From: Primulina eburnea
Lineage: Eukaryota; Streptophyta; Magnoliopsida; Lamiales; Gesneriaceae
DNA: 64,000 nt
Assembly (NCBI RefSeq): GCF_022965805.1
Contig: NC_133105.1
Coordinates: 32,493,233-32,557,232 of the forward strand
Direction of reading: 5' to 3'
The notes beneath the pieces were generated by a model. It was given only the letters and a program-made list of their open reading frames with translations, did no database searches and was not told the DNA's origin. Every line of letters begins with the position of its first letter. Position 1 is the stretch's first letter. Shown piece after piece: positions 45,100-57,793 of this stretch. The position numbers and the translations under genes are program-made.

Positions 45100-47050
45100 T
45101 GATAGTTACACGTGGTTTTGAAAGCGGACCGGTTACGGTGGCCGGAAGCGCAACGGAAGCACAAAATTCTAATTTTATAGAGGAAATTTCGGCCACCCCA
45201 TCTTCATGTGCAACAAATACAATAAAAACAAAATATGACATTCATAGGGTGTAAGAAAGTATACCTATCAACTTTAAAAGTTGATTGTGGCTCCAACTTT
45301 GTTGTTAAACAACAAAGCTCTTGAATGGATGAAGATCTTCAAGCCTCCTCCTTACTCCAAAATTAAGCCCACCACCAACTAGGTAAATCCCTTCTTGTTT
45401 TGCACTAGAAAAACAAGAAGATTTTTCAATGAATAGTGTAGTGTTCCTCAACAAATTGAAGAACACACAATGGAAGAAAATTGGAGAGAAATTGTATGGA
45501 GAGTTTCGGCCATATGGAGTGTAGAATGAGGGAGGAGAATCAAGTCTTGGGGTTGCAAAAAGTTGATACAAAAAGTTGCATGCCAACCAATATTTTATTC
45601 AAAAGTATTCCCCAACTCTTCACCTCCCATACATTCATATAATATAGTTTTCTATCAAATAAAAAACCATAGACTAAATTTAATTATCTCAAACATATTT
45701 GAGACAAATAAAATATTACTTGAATTTACTCAAGTCCCACTAGTTAAATAATTATTTTAATTGAGCTCTACTAGACTCAATATTATTTAATTAATCCAAC
45801 ACTTGAATTAATTTAATTATTTGGGCTCTACTAGGCCCACTAGTGTTTAATTAATTCAACACTTGAATTAATTTAATTTAGTCCATAATAATGTTTATGA
45901 AAATCACAATTTTCAAAAACATTAGTCACTTGGCCAAATTTTAATTTAGGAACACTTCCATAAATCAAAATTTACATTTCTCTCATAGAAGTCATACTTC
46001 TATTTTTCTTTACACTTATAAACACATTTATAAGCCGTTCAACACTTTGAACTATTTTCTCCTTCTCATCGGGATTTACAAAGCTAGTACTTGTGTGGCC
46101 CTCAATGGTTCATTGATACAACTAGCCGTGGGTTCACATCTCCATGTGATTCGGACTAAACATGTCCTTATTCGAGCATACCCCAATTGCTCCATTCTTA
46201 CTTATCAACTCCTTGATAGTAAGAACGTCAGAACTCAAGTCTGATAGTACCCAACCAATCACGTTAAACGCCTAGCAGCATCGCTTACGTGATTCCCTAG
46301 GTATCACATGATAGTGCCTGCAAGAACCATTCAATTATGGTTAGCGTACAGTACGGTCCCTTCAACTCATATATCCCGATCGATTCGACAACCATTGGTT
46401 TATCGAGAGTTTTCAATGAATCGATACTATGTGTCATGTCGTAGTTGCATCGATGGTGTAATCTATGAAACACCTTTCATAATTACAACCATACTCTGGC
46501 CAGAGATTTCGATCTACATACACATGATAACACATAGGATATCCATACCCGAAGGTAAGCGGTGAATCCCCGACTACAATGCATCGACTCCTATGTGTTT
46601 CGACAGAACACCCAACCTTGCCACCTGATGACCCCATGAGAGTCGGTAAACAAGTCAAAGTGTAATTCTAGCACATAGAGTCTCAATGTTGTCCCGGGTC
46701 ATAAGGACTAATTCTGTACAACCATAAACCAGGACTTTTCCACTCGATAAGTGAGAACCACTTGGAAAGTCCTTTTATGGAGGGTTGTTCAGTGCACTCT
46801 ACAAGGAGCACCTATCTGCATGTTCGGACATCACAATGTCCCCTACCAATGAAACATGGTACTCACATCGCAGATACTAGTCTCTAACTCGAGCGGCCTA
46901 TATCCTTCTTAGTGGCGGCTGAATCGACTAGGAACCGTTTAGAATATACAGTATTACAAATATGAGTTTCATGATACTCATCATATGAGCATCTCATATT
47001 CTTTCTACTATTTGTATATTCAAGGGCTTTATCTATCTCTCAGAATTTCA
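45100..47050 (-). mobile_element. Unassigned 2-kb noncoding repeat nested in the solo LTR (possibly a copia-type solo LTR)
   Basis: Sequence here has no counterpart in the other C LTRs: host LTR similarity stops after GCAGTATATATAT (45099) and resumes near GTAAAGG (47051). Possible ends TGATAGTTACACG and CAGAATTTCA would give TG...CA, but I see no matching 5-base duplication, so the limits are approximate. No ORF over about 100 codons and no PBS or PPT. On the minus strand it has an LTR-like look, with AATTAATTCAAGTGTT direct repeats near 45790-45880. It could be an LTR of another family or part of a larger rearrangement. Confidence 0.5.
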
Positions 47051-47179
47051 GTAAAGGGTCGAAGGTTGGAGAGGAAAAATCCTTACGCCTTTTAGATTTG
47101 TGATTTCGAAGAATCCGTGCATCAGAATTCGAATCCGAACGCAGTATCGAACTCCTCTCGACTCGAGCTACACAAGGAC

Positions 47180-47657
47180 GTAAGTTTTATTACGTTTTGA
47201 GATGTTTTGTAATTATGATGTTGTCAGAATTGTATATGAATCAGATATGACGTTTCTGCTACCGTAAATATTGTATAATCGAAGTCAGACTGAAGAACAG
47301 ATTCTTTCTGTATTTGTTATGAATTTCAGAGTTGAGTTGACTGAGAATTCATGTAAGATTTGTATTGTTATTGAGATTATGACTGATATTGTTATTGATT
47401 ACGAAGTTTGATATTATACCTGTGATGTTTAGACTGACGGGGTTATCGAGACAGTATTGTTATGCCGTCGAAACATCAGTTAAATTAGATTGTTCAGATT
47501 CAGATATGAATTCGATTATATTGTGATATCATTGATATGAGTCAGATTGGATAGTGTTCAGATATTGATCAGATTATGTACGGAATTGAGTATTGATCAG
47601 AACAGATTGTGAATTGAGTTAGTCATTGATACTATGTATTCGATATTGTCTTTTCAG
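47180..47657 (+). other. Putative leader intron in the solo LTR
   Basis: GGACG|GTAAGT-like donor (GACGTAAGTTTTATTACG, GT at 47180) and TCTTTTCAG acceptor ending 47657, followed by ATTGGATATGGACAG as in complex C. Inference only. Confidence 0.4.
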
Positions 47658-50295
47658 ATTGGATATGGACAGATTTGACTTCGAGACTTCGTCTTCGTCA
47701 GACCGGGACGACAAAGGTATAATTCATGTGATATCTGGGAAAATATAACTCAAATCAGATCTCATTTGAGTTTCCCAATAAAATCACATACTTGATTATT
47801 GTTTATCTTTTGATATAATTGTGATTTGTTTATAGACTTTATATTCAAATCCTTTGAAATGAACATGCTTTGTTTACAGATTGTTATACATTGCATTTGA
47901 GATAGGAAAGTTTGACAGATAGTCAGATTTCTAGACGTTCGGTGTATCGTTACATAGGAGCAGACACCCTCCTATTGTAGATTATTCGATACAGATATGA
48001 CCGAAGTCTAGGAATAAGACGTACGTCACCCCGATTGGGAGGGTAGGTGACAGACAGTGACGTCTTATTCACCCCGGGATCCCTAGAGATATAATTGAGT
48101 CGAGTCTAGACATGATTTGACTAGAACTGCATGTGGTTATGAATGTGGTTTCATAGACTATGAAACCCATGTTTATTGCTTTCAGTCATAACAACATGTT
48201 TATATGACTTGATTTAAATTGCATGTGTATCTGAATTGGGCTGCATGCTTATTTTGATTTGATTTCATAGATTATGAAATCTATTACTTTTGAATATGTT
48301 CATGATAGCATGTTTTATGATTTAGATTGTTTCTGTACATGCTTACCATGTTTTATACTGGGATTTGTTCTCACCGGAGTTATCCGGCTGTTGTCGTGTC
48401 TGTATGTGTGCATGGCAACAGGTGGGGCAGGATCTGGGTCTCGAGCTAGATGAGAGATTGATGATAGCGTGGAGATCTCGGGCGTTGAAGATTTCTAGTG
48501 TTTGCTTATTAGACTTGTACTACTGATATTTGTAGTTGGTATTTAAACACTAGCGTATGATTGTACTAGACAGACTTGTATGTACATTATGTTGTTTCAT
48601 TAATATAGAGACATGTTATGCTTTAATTATACATTTGAGTTCATGTTAAAAGCAAAAAATTTGACCCACATTTTCGAGCAAAGATCCAATAAATCCCAAA
48701 AGAATTGAGTTAGAGCCCGGGTCCCCACACTTTTGTTCCTCTTTGTTTTCACGATTTATGTATCTCTTATTCATGCCATGATTCACGTTTTTTTATACTA
48801 AGGGGCTGCCATGATGTCTAGGCATGGATAGGTAAGTATTACACGTGTTTTGGAGTCCCACACACCACACATGAATCGACTAAAACCGAGGAAGGAAACC
48901 GAACTTGCAGGAGCCGATAGCCACTGTCAAGGAGATAGGGTCGACTTTTGTGGTGCAGGGGTTGGGGCTCGAGTTGGCTGGTCCCAAGGGCTAGCCAAGG
49001 CCCTGTGTGAGTCAGGGAGGGGGTCCTAGCCATGCTAGGACTCTCGCTAAGGGTCGGAAAAGAGTCCTAGCGCAGCTAGGACTCTACCCGAGATAATAGG
49101 ACAGCAGCCGAGGGCGTCTTCGCGTGGCTGCAGGAGCCAGGGGCTCGATGCATGGGGCACGGGCTGGGTAAGGATGGTTCGTTAGGGTCCTTAGGTGGTG
49201 CACAAAACGTTGGTTCACGGCCAGAGTCGTTGGCTAGGTCCACAAGATCACACAACATAGAGTCACGCTTGGCACAAACTCTCGGCCAGATTAGTGGTGG
49301 CTTGGGTTGCTTTGTTTCGGGTTTTGGGGGTGACGTTTTAGCAAACTTAGAGTCCATTAGGGTACTTTAACATGTTGGGCACCTTTTGGATTGATATTGT
49401 TTGAGGGTAACTCGTAAAAATCGGAAGTTGGCTCGGGGTCGAAGTTTAGGTGTCATTTAGGGTTTTAAAAAGAAGAAAAATTGGAAAACGGCTCACGGGG
49501 GTCGAGTCATGGTCCATAAGGGCTAAAATAATATAAAAAGACTAAATCTAGAATTTAGGAATTTTATATTAAAGTTTGGTATTTCTTCGGGATTAAAACA
49601 CGGTTAAAACAATTAAGAAAAGATAATTGAAAAAGTCTAAGTTTTAAGCCAAATAAAATTACAAAAAAATTAATGTAAGCTTATATAATTATTTGGGACA
49701 TGTTAGAGTCATGAAATCATGAAAAACGTCGAAAATGTAAAATGTCGAGTCTAGGGGTAAAACGGTCTTTTTACACCGAGAAATTAGTAAAGGTCATGAC
49801 AGTGCCCGAAATGTTATTTTATGATATTATGATTATGTTTAAAATTGTTATGAAATGTTCACGATTAAATTATGATTTGTAAATGCTTATTTGATATTCA
49901 TGACTGAGGGAAGACATTTAAAATACATGATACATGCTTGGTTTCAAAATGAAAAGCGTTATGTTATGCATGATTTTTATAAAGTGATGTGAATGAAATT
50001 CGTTGAAGGAAGTGAAGTGATTGTGACTAGTTCGTTAATAATGGCGATGTCGTGAGGGTGATGGTCCCAGTGGGAGCCCGACGATCGTGTTTCCATTATT
50101 ACGAACATGAGGTTATGAGGTTTGAGGTAAGAATGGGAATGTCGTGAGGGGAGAAGCCCAGAGGGAGCCCCAACGATCGTATTTCTATTCGATTCATGTT
50201 AGGCCAGGGCCCAGTTGACCGGTGAGAGTGTTGCTGGTGTCCCCCGCCGCCCAGTACTGTGGTTTTATTTAGATGGATCCATCGTCTTGTCATGT

Positions 50296-50580
50296 CATGT
50301 AGAGGAAAGTCACAATTAACGATCTGAATTCAACAAAGGATAAAGGAAAAGCAAAAATGTTTATGATCATGTTAAAGGATTTTATGTCATGTTGAGGAAA
50401 GTCACAATTAACGATCTGAATCAACATAAAGGAAAAGGAAAAATGTTTTTGATCATGTTAAAGGATTTTATGTCATGTTGAGGAAAGTCACAATTAATGA
50501 TCTGAATTCAACAAAGGATAAAGGAAAAAGAAAAGTGTTTATGATCATGTTAAAGGATTTTATGTCATGTTGAGGAAAAT
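50296..50580 (+). repeat. 92-base tandem repeat in the 3' LTR of E
   Basis: Units start at 50296, 50388, 50473 and 50567, giving spacings 92, 85 and 94. The second unit has lost TTCAACAAAGGA-type bases. Compared with the strict 92-base phase in the 5' LTR it has been edited since insertion. Confidence 0.88.
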
Positions 50581-51110
50581 GTTAAAGTTTATGCATATCA
50601 TGAAATATTATTTTTACTTAAAAGTATTTATCACCGTTATGTGTTGACTGTATTACGTATTACTCGTTATAAAGATTGTGGTGTGTTGAGTCTTTAGACT
50701 CACTAGGTGTGATGGATGCAGGTCGTATTGAGGGAGGACTTGATGGGTGATTGACTGGACTGATGGCGCACACAACCCGAGGACCAGGGCTACATTTTCC
50801 GCATTATGCTTTATGTTTTAAGTTAAAGATTTTTAAGATTATTTATTTATGCTTTTGAGAGATTTTTGAGAGGTTTAGTATGGGCTTTACTTTTCAAATT
50901 ATTGCTTTTTAGGTTTGGTAAAACAGTAGAAGATTTTTACTTACGACTATTTCACTCGAATTTTTAAATACTAGTTGAATGAGGTTTTATTTTAAAAAGG
51001 ACAAAATATTTGATGAAAATATTTTAAGGTGTGACTTGAGATGGCCGAATTATATAAAAATAAAATAAAAAATTTCTAGTACTTTTAAAGCAATAAAAAG
51101 ATCAGGACGT

Positions 51111-51335
51111 CTGTAGCCCAACTGGTACCAACACTTAGGAATCTAGGTACTTATCCTGGAGGTCCTAGGTTCAAGTGTTGGGGAAGGCGAAAGAAACCAC
51201 TTTCCAGGAGTGGGATATTCTGTGAGTCGCGGTGCATCGGCATGGGCCTGGACCATCCTAACAACCCATGACCTGTAGTGGTGCGTGGGTATGGGCCGAG
51301 GCCTTTGTTGGTTCAGCCTAATGGCCCATGATCGT
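51111..51335 (+). mobile_element. Probable tRNA-derived SINE in the last bases of E's 3' LTR
   Basis: TGTAGCCCAACTGGTACCAACAC fits an RNA polymerase III A box (TAGCCCAACTGG), and AGGTTCAAGTG about 50 bases on fits a B box (GGTTCAAGT). Length is about 225 bases, not coding, with a GGCCCATG-repeated 3' part. It lies between GGACGT and CGTTACA, i.e. four to six bases before the LTR end. No clear target duplication beyond CGT, so the exact edges are uncertain. Confidence 0.62.
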
Positions 51336-51344
51336 TACATTAAA

Positions 51345-51486
51345 CATGCACATGCTGAAATCATGAATGGAAGCATATTACATGAAAGAATTTAAAACTT
51401 TATAACTTACAGACTTGATGTGTGACTTCGTGAGCTTCTCGCAACTGGCAGTAGGCATAACCCAAGAACACTGCTCTGATACCAAC
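51345..51486 (-). other. Element D leader and PBS
   Basis: Continues D's leader from 28478 after E and its TTAAA duplication. PBS (reverse complement TGGTATCAGAGC) at 51473-51484, two bases from the LTR. No ORF. Confidence 0.88.
51473..51484 (-). other. Primer binding site of D (tRNA-Met)
   Basis: Minus strand TGGTATCAGAGC, preceded by the LTR end ACATTACA. It shows that 51487 onward is D's 5' LTR. Confidence 0.92.
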
Positions 51487-54116
51487 TGTAATGTACTGTA
51501 CTTTTAAACTATTTAAAAATTTGTGAAAAAATAAAAATTTTCTTAAATAAATCGTTAACATTAAATTGTGTTAACAAACATTTTGATCATCTAAAATATT
51601 TGGAATAAAACAACTACCAACAAAGTTTCGGAAGGGTAACGTTTAAATATTGTCAACACAACTCATAAAAATCAAGTATTTGAACATGCATAAAGTCGTA
51701 AAACATGGTCCTCAGGTTTAGCCTCCTCCACAGTCCAAGCCGGCTTATTGGTCCCCACTCTTCGTCTCCTCAAACTCGTTCTCACCTGAATCGAAAAAGT
51801 CTAGTCTGTCTAAAGACTCAACATGCATAAACTAGAGATAACAAGTACTACATAATAAAACCACATGCAACTTAAATGTAAAGCATACATACTTGAATGT
51901 AACGACATGAACATAGACGTGCCATCATCATAAAACTTTTCATAAACCTACTTGCATCATACATACTTGAACATGCATAAACTTCATCATTTTGCGTAGA
52001 GATATGTTCCAAAGCGAGTGACCCATACATAAATGTGCATGATCAGACTAAACCACAGGTAGTGGGCTGGTAGGGAACATCCACTACCACATACATGAGA
52101 TCCTCGGTCATGCTTTACCCGGTGGATTGGTGTTCGGTCATGCTTCACCGCTTTCTAATCCCAATCTAAACTTGGTCATTCTTTACCGGTATGGAGAGGT
52201 CACCGGCCACGTTCACCGGCTTCCAAACTCGTTCATAATTGGTCACAAGACATTTCGCATACCTCAAAAAAAATATTTTCTTTTACACGTCAAACCTACC
52301 TACATAGAGTTGAGGGTTCGTTGGATCTCGCTGGAGGCCACTGCTGCACATACTAACATGAATCAAACACTTATCGTTCATAACTTAGATGTATTAGTCA
52401 TTCTCTCACCCAAAATGACAAATTTCTTATGATGTTTTAAATCTCTCGGAACTCGACCTCATTTAATCATCGTACTAAACCATTAAATCGAACTCCAAAA
52501 TAATCCCTACAATTTCCCAAAACATGGAAGACACGAACCCCGTGTAGACATCCGGGTCGGGGTCCGTGCAGACTCTACAATTTAACCTACGGAATTAACA
52601 AAGGCATGGACCCCGTGTCAAGGTCCGGATAGGGGTCCGTATAGACTCTAGAAACTTATCCCACAGAAATAATAAAGGCACAGACCTCGTGTCAAGGTCC
52701 GGCTAAGGATCCGTGTAGACTCTGGAAACGTAAACCAACGAGAATCGCTACACTTATGGCTTAATCCTCCTAACTCAATCATACGACCGTGAACCAACAC
52801 CGAGCCCCATCCTCGGATGCTATGACAATGATTCAAACTCCATGAGGCCTCAAAACGACCATACAAATTATACAAACGCAACTCAAACCGTGAACACGAC
52901 ATTTTGACACCAAATGTTTCCTATGACTTCTAATGCAATCAAGTGCATATCGACACGAAATGAAGCACCAAAAATCATCCCAACATCATACTCACAATAC
53001 TTAAACGCAGCAGCGATCACCCAACGGTTCCCAACAAAGCCTACAACAAATAACTTCAAGAACACTTCAAGAACACATTTTCAGAAAATTATAGTTTGAG
53101 CAGTCCCACGAAAATGATCATAACTCACTCGATTCTTGTACAAAATTTCGAATTTACTGTCAAATCGAAGTTATCACAAATTTCTATGTTTTATATGTTT
53201 AAAGATTTTCCAGAAAACCAACCGATTTTTCTCAGATATTGAAATGACAGCTGACATGTTTTCAGATCTAAAAATTTTGATCTAAAAATCATTTCAAACA
53301 TTTTTGCTCTAACTTTTCACAACATACATGGATTTTTAAGCATAATAAACATCACAACACATAATATAACAAGACCGATGCAGAAACAATAGATTATACA
53401 TGCCTTTTGATTTTTAAAGTTACCGAAGCGACGACATTGAATCAGGAAATATGCGAAGGTTGATCCAGGACGAATGTGGCACAATTTTCTCGAAGAAAAG
53501 TTGCGAGAATTGCTGGAAAATTGGAGAGGGAGGGGCGGCTGCTATTGGTTTTTAGAACCCTAGGTTTTGCTCTCAAAAAAATTTGAAATGGAAGTGAAGG
53601 AAAAATGTGTGTGTTTGTGATGTAGGTGAGTGTGTGTTTGTTTTAATTTAATTAGGGGAAATATTGCTTAATTAGGAATTAAAATACTAATTCAATTAAC
53701 AAGTTAATTAAAATATTAATCCTTTCTAATCTTTATCAAAATCCCCTAATTTAAAATACAACGCACAAGTGACAAATCTTTAAAATTTTAAATTCATAAA
53801 ATCACCTAATAATTAAATTAGGCTTTAAAAATGATAAAACTAAATAAATCATTTAAAATACCCTACTTAAAATAAAATACCACATTTTAAAATTGCCAAA
53901 ATCATCGCTGGTCTCTTTTCCTCGATCCCGCGTCGAATAATCGCTTGAAACATGAAACTCACGAAAACAATTTAACGTGCATCACATAAACATGAATAAT
54001 TTAAAATAATGCAATTTCACAAAGTATGCATCACTAAATTCAATTTGAACTTAAATAGATAATTTAAAATTTTAAATAAATGCATGAGTTTTACGTGTAC
54101 TGAATTTGGGCTCTAA
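51487..54116 (-). repeat. 5' LTR of element D
   Basis: About 2630 bases, noncoding. The minus-strand start (TTAGAGCCCAAATT near 54115) aligns with E's LTR start (TGTAAGGTCCAAAATT), and both have a CAAGCGA...CGGGATCGAGG-type block about 175 bases in, confirming kinship. The outermost two bases are lost at the junction with copia element G. It contains a 74-base tandem repeat (52529-52750). Confidence 0.82.
52529..52750 (-). repeat. 74-base tandem repeat in the D LTR
   Basis: Three units about 74 bases apart (starts near 52529, 52603 and 52677), each with CCCGTGT...GGTCCGGA/T...GGTCCGTRTAGACTCT. The first unit is the most diverged. Confidence 0.85.
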
Positions 54117-54181
54117 AGTTAATGTTTAATCAACCCCCCTCTTTTCTAAACACATTTTCACATTTACCCGATCTTATCAAG

Positions 54182-54193
54182 TTGCATCAGAGC
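54182..54193 (+). other. Mutated tRNA-Met primer binding site of G
   Basis: TTGCATCAGAGC versus the standard TGGTATCAGAGC, two bases past the LTR remnant. Confidence 0.75.
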
Positions 54194-54238
54194 AATTAAA
54201 TCTTATTCCTGAATATTCATATATACAAACTGATTACC

Positions 54239-56134
54239 ATGTCTTCATTCAAGAAAATTCCAATGTTCTCCAGAGAGGATTTTGATGATTGGAAAATCAG
54301 CATGCAGGCTCATCTAGCTACACAAGACGATGACATGTGGTACGTTATTACAAGCAGACCCATAAAAATATTAAAGGCAAACACTGTTGTTGTCATAACT
54401 GATGGGGCACCACATCGTATTGAAAAACCCCGAGATGAATGGACATATGAAGACAAGATAAAAGCCAACTTGGACAACATGGCTAAAGACAACTTGTACA
54501 AAACGCTGGATAAAGTAACATTCAGCAAACTAAAAATGTGCAAACCTGCTAAGGAAATCTGGGAGAAACTGATTCAGCTCTACAAAGGCAATGAGCAAAC
54601 CAAGGAAATAAAATATCTGTTGTTGTTCAAAAAATCGACAATATCGAGATGAAGATTGGAGAATCCATGCACGAATATGATGAAAGAATCAGTAGCATAG
54701 TGAACGAACTGAATGTACTCGGAAAGGTGTATTCAAACAAAGAGGTAGCACTGAAAGTAGTAAGAGGTCTTCCCAAGGAATGGGATATTAAGACCATGGC
54801 AATACGAGAATCAAAGGACCCGCACAAGTTCGAAATTCATGATTTATTTGCTAATTTAAAAGCCAACGAGTTTGAGTTGCAAACCAAAGAAGGGAATCTT
54901 CTACACCAGCTGCTACAACTGCCCTAACTTTTGTCAAACTGGAACCAACTGGTTCAGTTGAAAAATCTGTTGATCAGTTAAGTAATGACTCTATGTCATT
55001 ATTTGTCAAAAGGTTTTGTAAGATTTATGGAAGAAATCAAGGAAACTTTCAAAGACAATATAAGATAAATAACTCCAAAGAAGAACCTAATACTTGCTAC
55101 AAATGTGGCAAAGCTGGTCACTTTATTCTGAATTTCCTAAGCCAAATTAGGACAGTCGAGGCTCAACTGAAAAGGGAAAGAAATCTTATGAGCACAAGAT
55201 AAGAACTCGGGATGATAAGAAATCATACATAAAGAAACATGAGGTGCTTCTAGCAGAGGAAAGCAAGTCCAAATGGGCAGAATTTGACAGTGATGATTCA
55301 GAACCTGAGAACTTAAGCTGCTCCAGTGATGATGATGAAGAGGTCAAGTGTCTGATGGTTGATGACTCAAAACTGGAGTCAACCAGTCAACAGGTATTCG
55401 ACTTTTGTTCAACTGACTTCACACGAGATGAACTTATTTCTATACTTCATGACATGGTCAACGAGTACCACAAGCTTGCTCTATCTTTTAAGAAGGCCAG
55501 AGCAAAGCAAACTGATCCTAAAGACGATAAAACTGAAACTGATGAATCAGTTGATCTGTTGAGTCTTAAACATGAGATTGTTGAGCTGAATGCTGAAAGA
55601 AGCAAGAATAAATCTATGATTCAGCATTTGATGCTTGAGAATTCAAAGCAAACTGAGCTTATTAAGGCATGGAACAAATCATCAGTTGCACTAGCTGAAA
55701 TACAAGATAAGCAAAAATCAGTTACTGATAAAACTAGTTTAGAGTTCAGCAACAAAGATGAAACTTCTACCAGTGATACTCAGCCAAAACTGAACATGAA
55801 CAAAGGGAAATATATTCACTTTCTAAAATCAGTTGTGGTACAAGAACAACCAAAGCCAAGTAAACGAGTTATACAGCTATTGAAAATAATAACAAGGCTA
55901 GAAGGTATGGTATTAGATATAGCCAAAAAAATTTCAGCTGACCCACAAATTCAATCATCAAAAAGGTTCAGCAATAAATACCTGAACTATTCAAATGACT
56001 ACGCCAATCACTATAATAGCAAGCCAGTTCAGAAAATATATCGGCTAAACAACCAGTTGAACAAGGCTAAAGCCCATAGTGTTTCATCTGCAAACTACAC
56101 ATCAAGCACACACAAGCCGAGAAAAACTATGTAG
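54239..56134 (+). pseudogene. gag: Copia gag region of G
   Basis: Start MSSFKKIPMFSREDFDDW at 54239, then HLATQDDDMWYVIT, ANLDNMAKDNLYKTLDK and EIWEKLIQLYKGNEQTKE. A frameshift near 54640 leads to GESMHEYDERISSIV and VVRGLPKEWDIKTMAIRES. A stop at 54925 and frame changes precede the zinc knuckle CYKCGKAGHFILNF (55095; the last Cys is Phe). From 55244 a long acidic and coiled-coil-like tail is open for 296 codons (LLAEESKSKWAEFDSDDSEP, FTRDELISILHDMVNEYHK). This layout, a capsid, a knuckle and then a long charged tail, is usual for this copia group. Ends at TAG 56132. Confidence 0.88.
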
Positions 56135-57793
56135 AACACAACAACTGGAAAATCAGTTAGACTGATCCAAGTCTGGGTTCCTAAAGGACTAATCCGTTTA
56201 GGACTCAAATAGTTGTGGGTACCAAGATTATATATTGTGTGTGATTGCAGGTGACAGGTACAAACAAACAATCAACCTGGTATCTGGACAGTGGATGCTC
56301 CCGTCATATGACAGGCGATCCATGCTATCCCAACTGATCAAATACACTGGTCCAAACATCAGTTTTGGAGACAACTCCAAAGGTAAAACTATGGGTAAGG
56401 GTAAGCTTATCTATGATAATTTTACTATCAAAAATGTTTTACCAGTTGAGAATTTGAATTATAACTTGATTAGCATCAGTCATTTATGCGACAATAAATT
56501 CTCAGTTCAGTTCGACAGACATTTGCTCAGTTAGAGACTCAACTGATGAGGTCATCCTAACAGGAATCGTTGTGGGAACACCTACAAAGTCAGTTGGACT
56601 GATCAACCTTATGCACCAGTTTGTTTTATAGCTTCCAAATCTTCTAAAAAATTGTTGTGGCATAAGAGGTTGAACCACCTAAATTTTAAATCCATTTCTT
56701 ATCTGAGTAACCAATATCTTGTAACTGGTTTTCCCAAATAGATTTTTCAAAAGATAAATTTTTTTCAGCATGTTAGTTTCGTAAGCAAGTAAGATCTTCA
56801 TTTAAAAACAAGGGTTCTAAATCATCTTCCCGATGCTTAGAAGTACTACATATGGATCTTTTTTATCATATACCTAGTCATGAGCTTAGGAAGAATTAAA
56901 TACACCTTAGTAGTGTATGATTTTTCAAGATTTACTTGGGTTATTTTTCTTAAATCCAAAGACCAAACTACTGCAAAACTGATTAAGATTTTCAAAAACT
57001 ATCAAATTAAAAATCAGTTGGGATTGATCGAATAAGGTCTGATCGAGAGACTGAATTCATCAATCAAAATGTTTCACAATTTTTAGAAAATACTAGGATC
57101 AAGCATGAGATCTCAGCAGCAAGAACATCTTAGCAAAATGGTGTAGTTGAGAGAAGAAATCCGACCCTTAAAGAAGCGGCTAGAACAATGCTTGTTGATT
57201 CTGGTATTTCTCAGACGTTTTGGGCAGAAGCAGTAAACACAGCATTTTACACTCAGAACAGATCAATGATTAATAAGAATCATTTGAAAACACCGTATGA
57301 GATCTGGAATGGACGCAAAAGCGTGGTTTCTTATTTCAAAATATTCGGCTGCAGATATTTTATTCTTTATAATGGAAAAAATCATTTAAAAGCTTTTGAT
57401 GCTAAATCTACAGAGAGAATATTTCTTGGGTATTCATCAGTTAGTAAAGCTTACAGAGTTTTTAACAAATGCATTTTGAATCTAGAAGAGACTATTCATT
57501 TTTTATTTGATGAATCTTTGCTAACTCATCACCCAACTGAACCAGTTGAGCTAGTTGATCGCTTTACAGATATTAGTTTGGAGGATGATAATCAACAAGA
57601 CAATCACCTCATTCTAAATATCCTTCAAACACCACAACCAGAAGTGTTGGATCAATCAGTTGAACAAGAAATTGTTAGTGATAATCAGTTGGTGGAGCAA
57701 AATAATAATACTCAGTTACCAACTGATACATCAGCAACTAAAACTGAAGAAAATATTCAGTTGCCAACCGAAGAAGTTGCTGAGTTGTATTGA
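56135..57793 (+). pseudogene. pol: Copia protease and integrase of G
   Basis: Protease STWYLDSGCSRHMTGD is at about 56271-56318 but out of frame with the open stretch that follows (ISFGDNSKGKTMGKGKL, NLISISHLCDNKF). The integrase zinc region has LLWHKRLNHLNFKS near 56655. The core is heavily broken near 56860-57130 (traces RIRSD...TEFINQNVSQF, QNGVVERRNPTLKEAA). Then an open block from 57188 reads MLVDSGISQTFWAEAVNTA, TPYEIWNGRKSVVSYFKIFG and KAFDAKSTERIFLGYSS, ending at 57793 after an acidic Gln/Thr-rich stretch. No functional enzyme is possible. Confidence 0.88.

Larger units (their letters stand above)
44651..48729 (+). mobile_element. Solo LTR of the C superfamily, plus strand, with a nested repeat
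   Basis: TGTAATGCCCGAG to CCCGGGTCCCCACA, flanked by perfect CTTTT (44646-44650 and 48730-48734). There is no PBS, PPT or internal region on either side, so the two LTRs have recombined to leave one. Without the nested repeat (about 45100-47050) it is about 2.1 kb, as for other C LTRs. The U3 has an ACCGCACCCGCGGT array; the TATA-like run ends exactly where the nested repeat begins. Near the right end TCACCGGAGTTATCCGGCTG matches the family. Confidence 0.92.
28479..51339 (+). mobile_element. Element E: large Ty3/gypsy chromovirus with nested insertions
   Basis: TGTAAGGTCC at 28479 opens a 3165-base 5' LTR. The PBS, gag, intron, pol (split by C2) and PPT follow, then a 3' LTR from 43841 carrying a solo LTR and a SINE. 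The end CGTTACA at 51339 is followed by TTAAA (51340-51344), the same as 28474-28478. Without insertions the element would be about 11.7 kb. It lies in the leader of D, its own relative. Gag and RT are inactivated, while integrase and tail are intact. Confidence 0.92.
43841..51339 (+). repeat. 3' LTR of element E, interrupted by a solo LTR and a SINE
   Basis: LTR sequence is 43841-44650 and 48735-51110, plus the last four bases (TACA) after the SINE. Own length is about 3.19 kb, close to the 5' LTR. The CTTTT duplication of the solo LTR is at 44646-44650 and 48730-48734. It carries a variable copy of the 92-base repeat (50296-50580). It is noncoding. Confidence 0.9.

Noticed and set aside
46047..46658. 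Short frames in the nested 2-kb repeat
   Set aside because: Below 90 codons on both strands, no domain; chance frames.
52127..52432. 101-codon frame in the D 5' LTR
   Set aside because: No motif and no counterpart in the related E LTR; it lies in noncoding LTR sequence.
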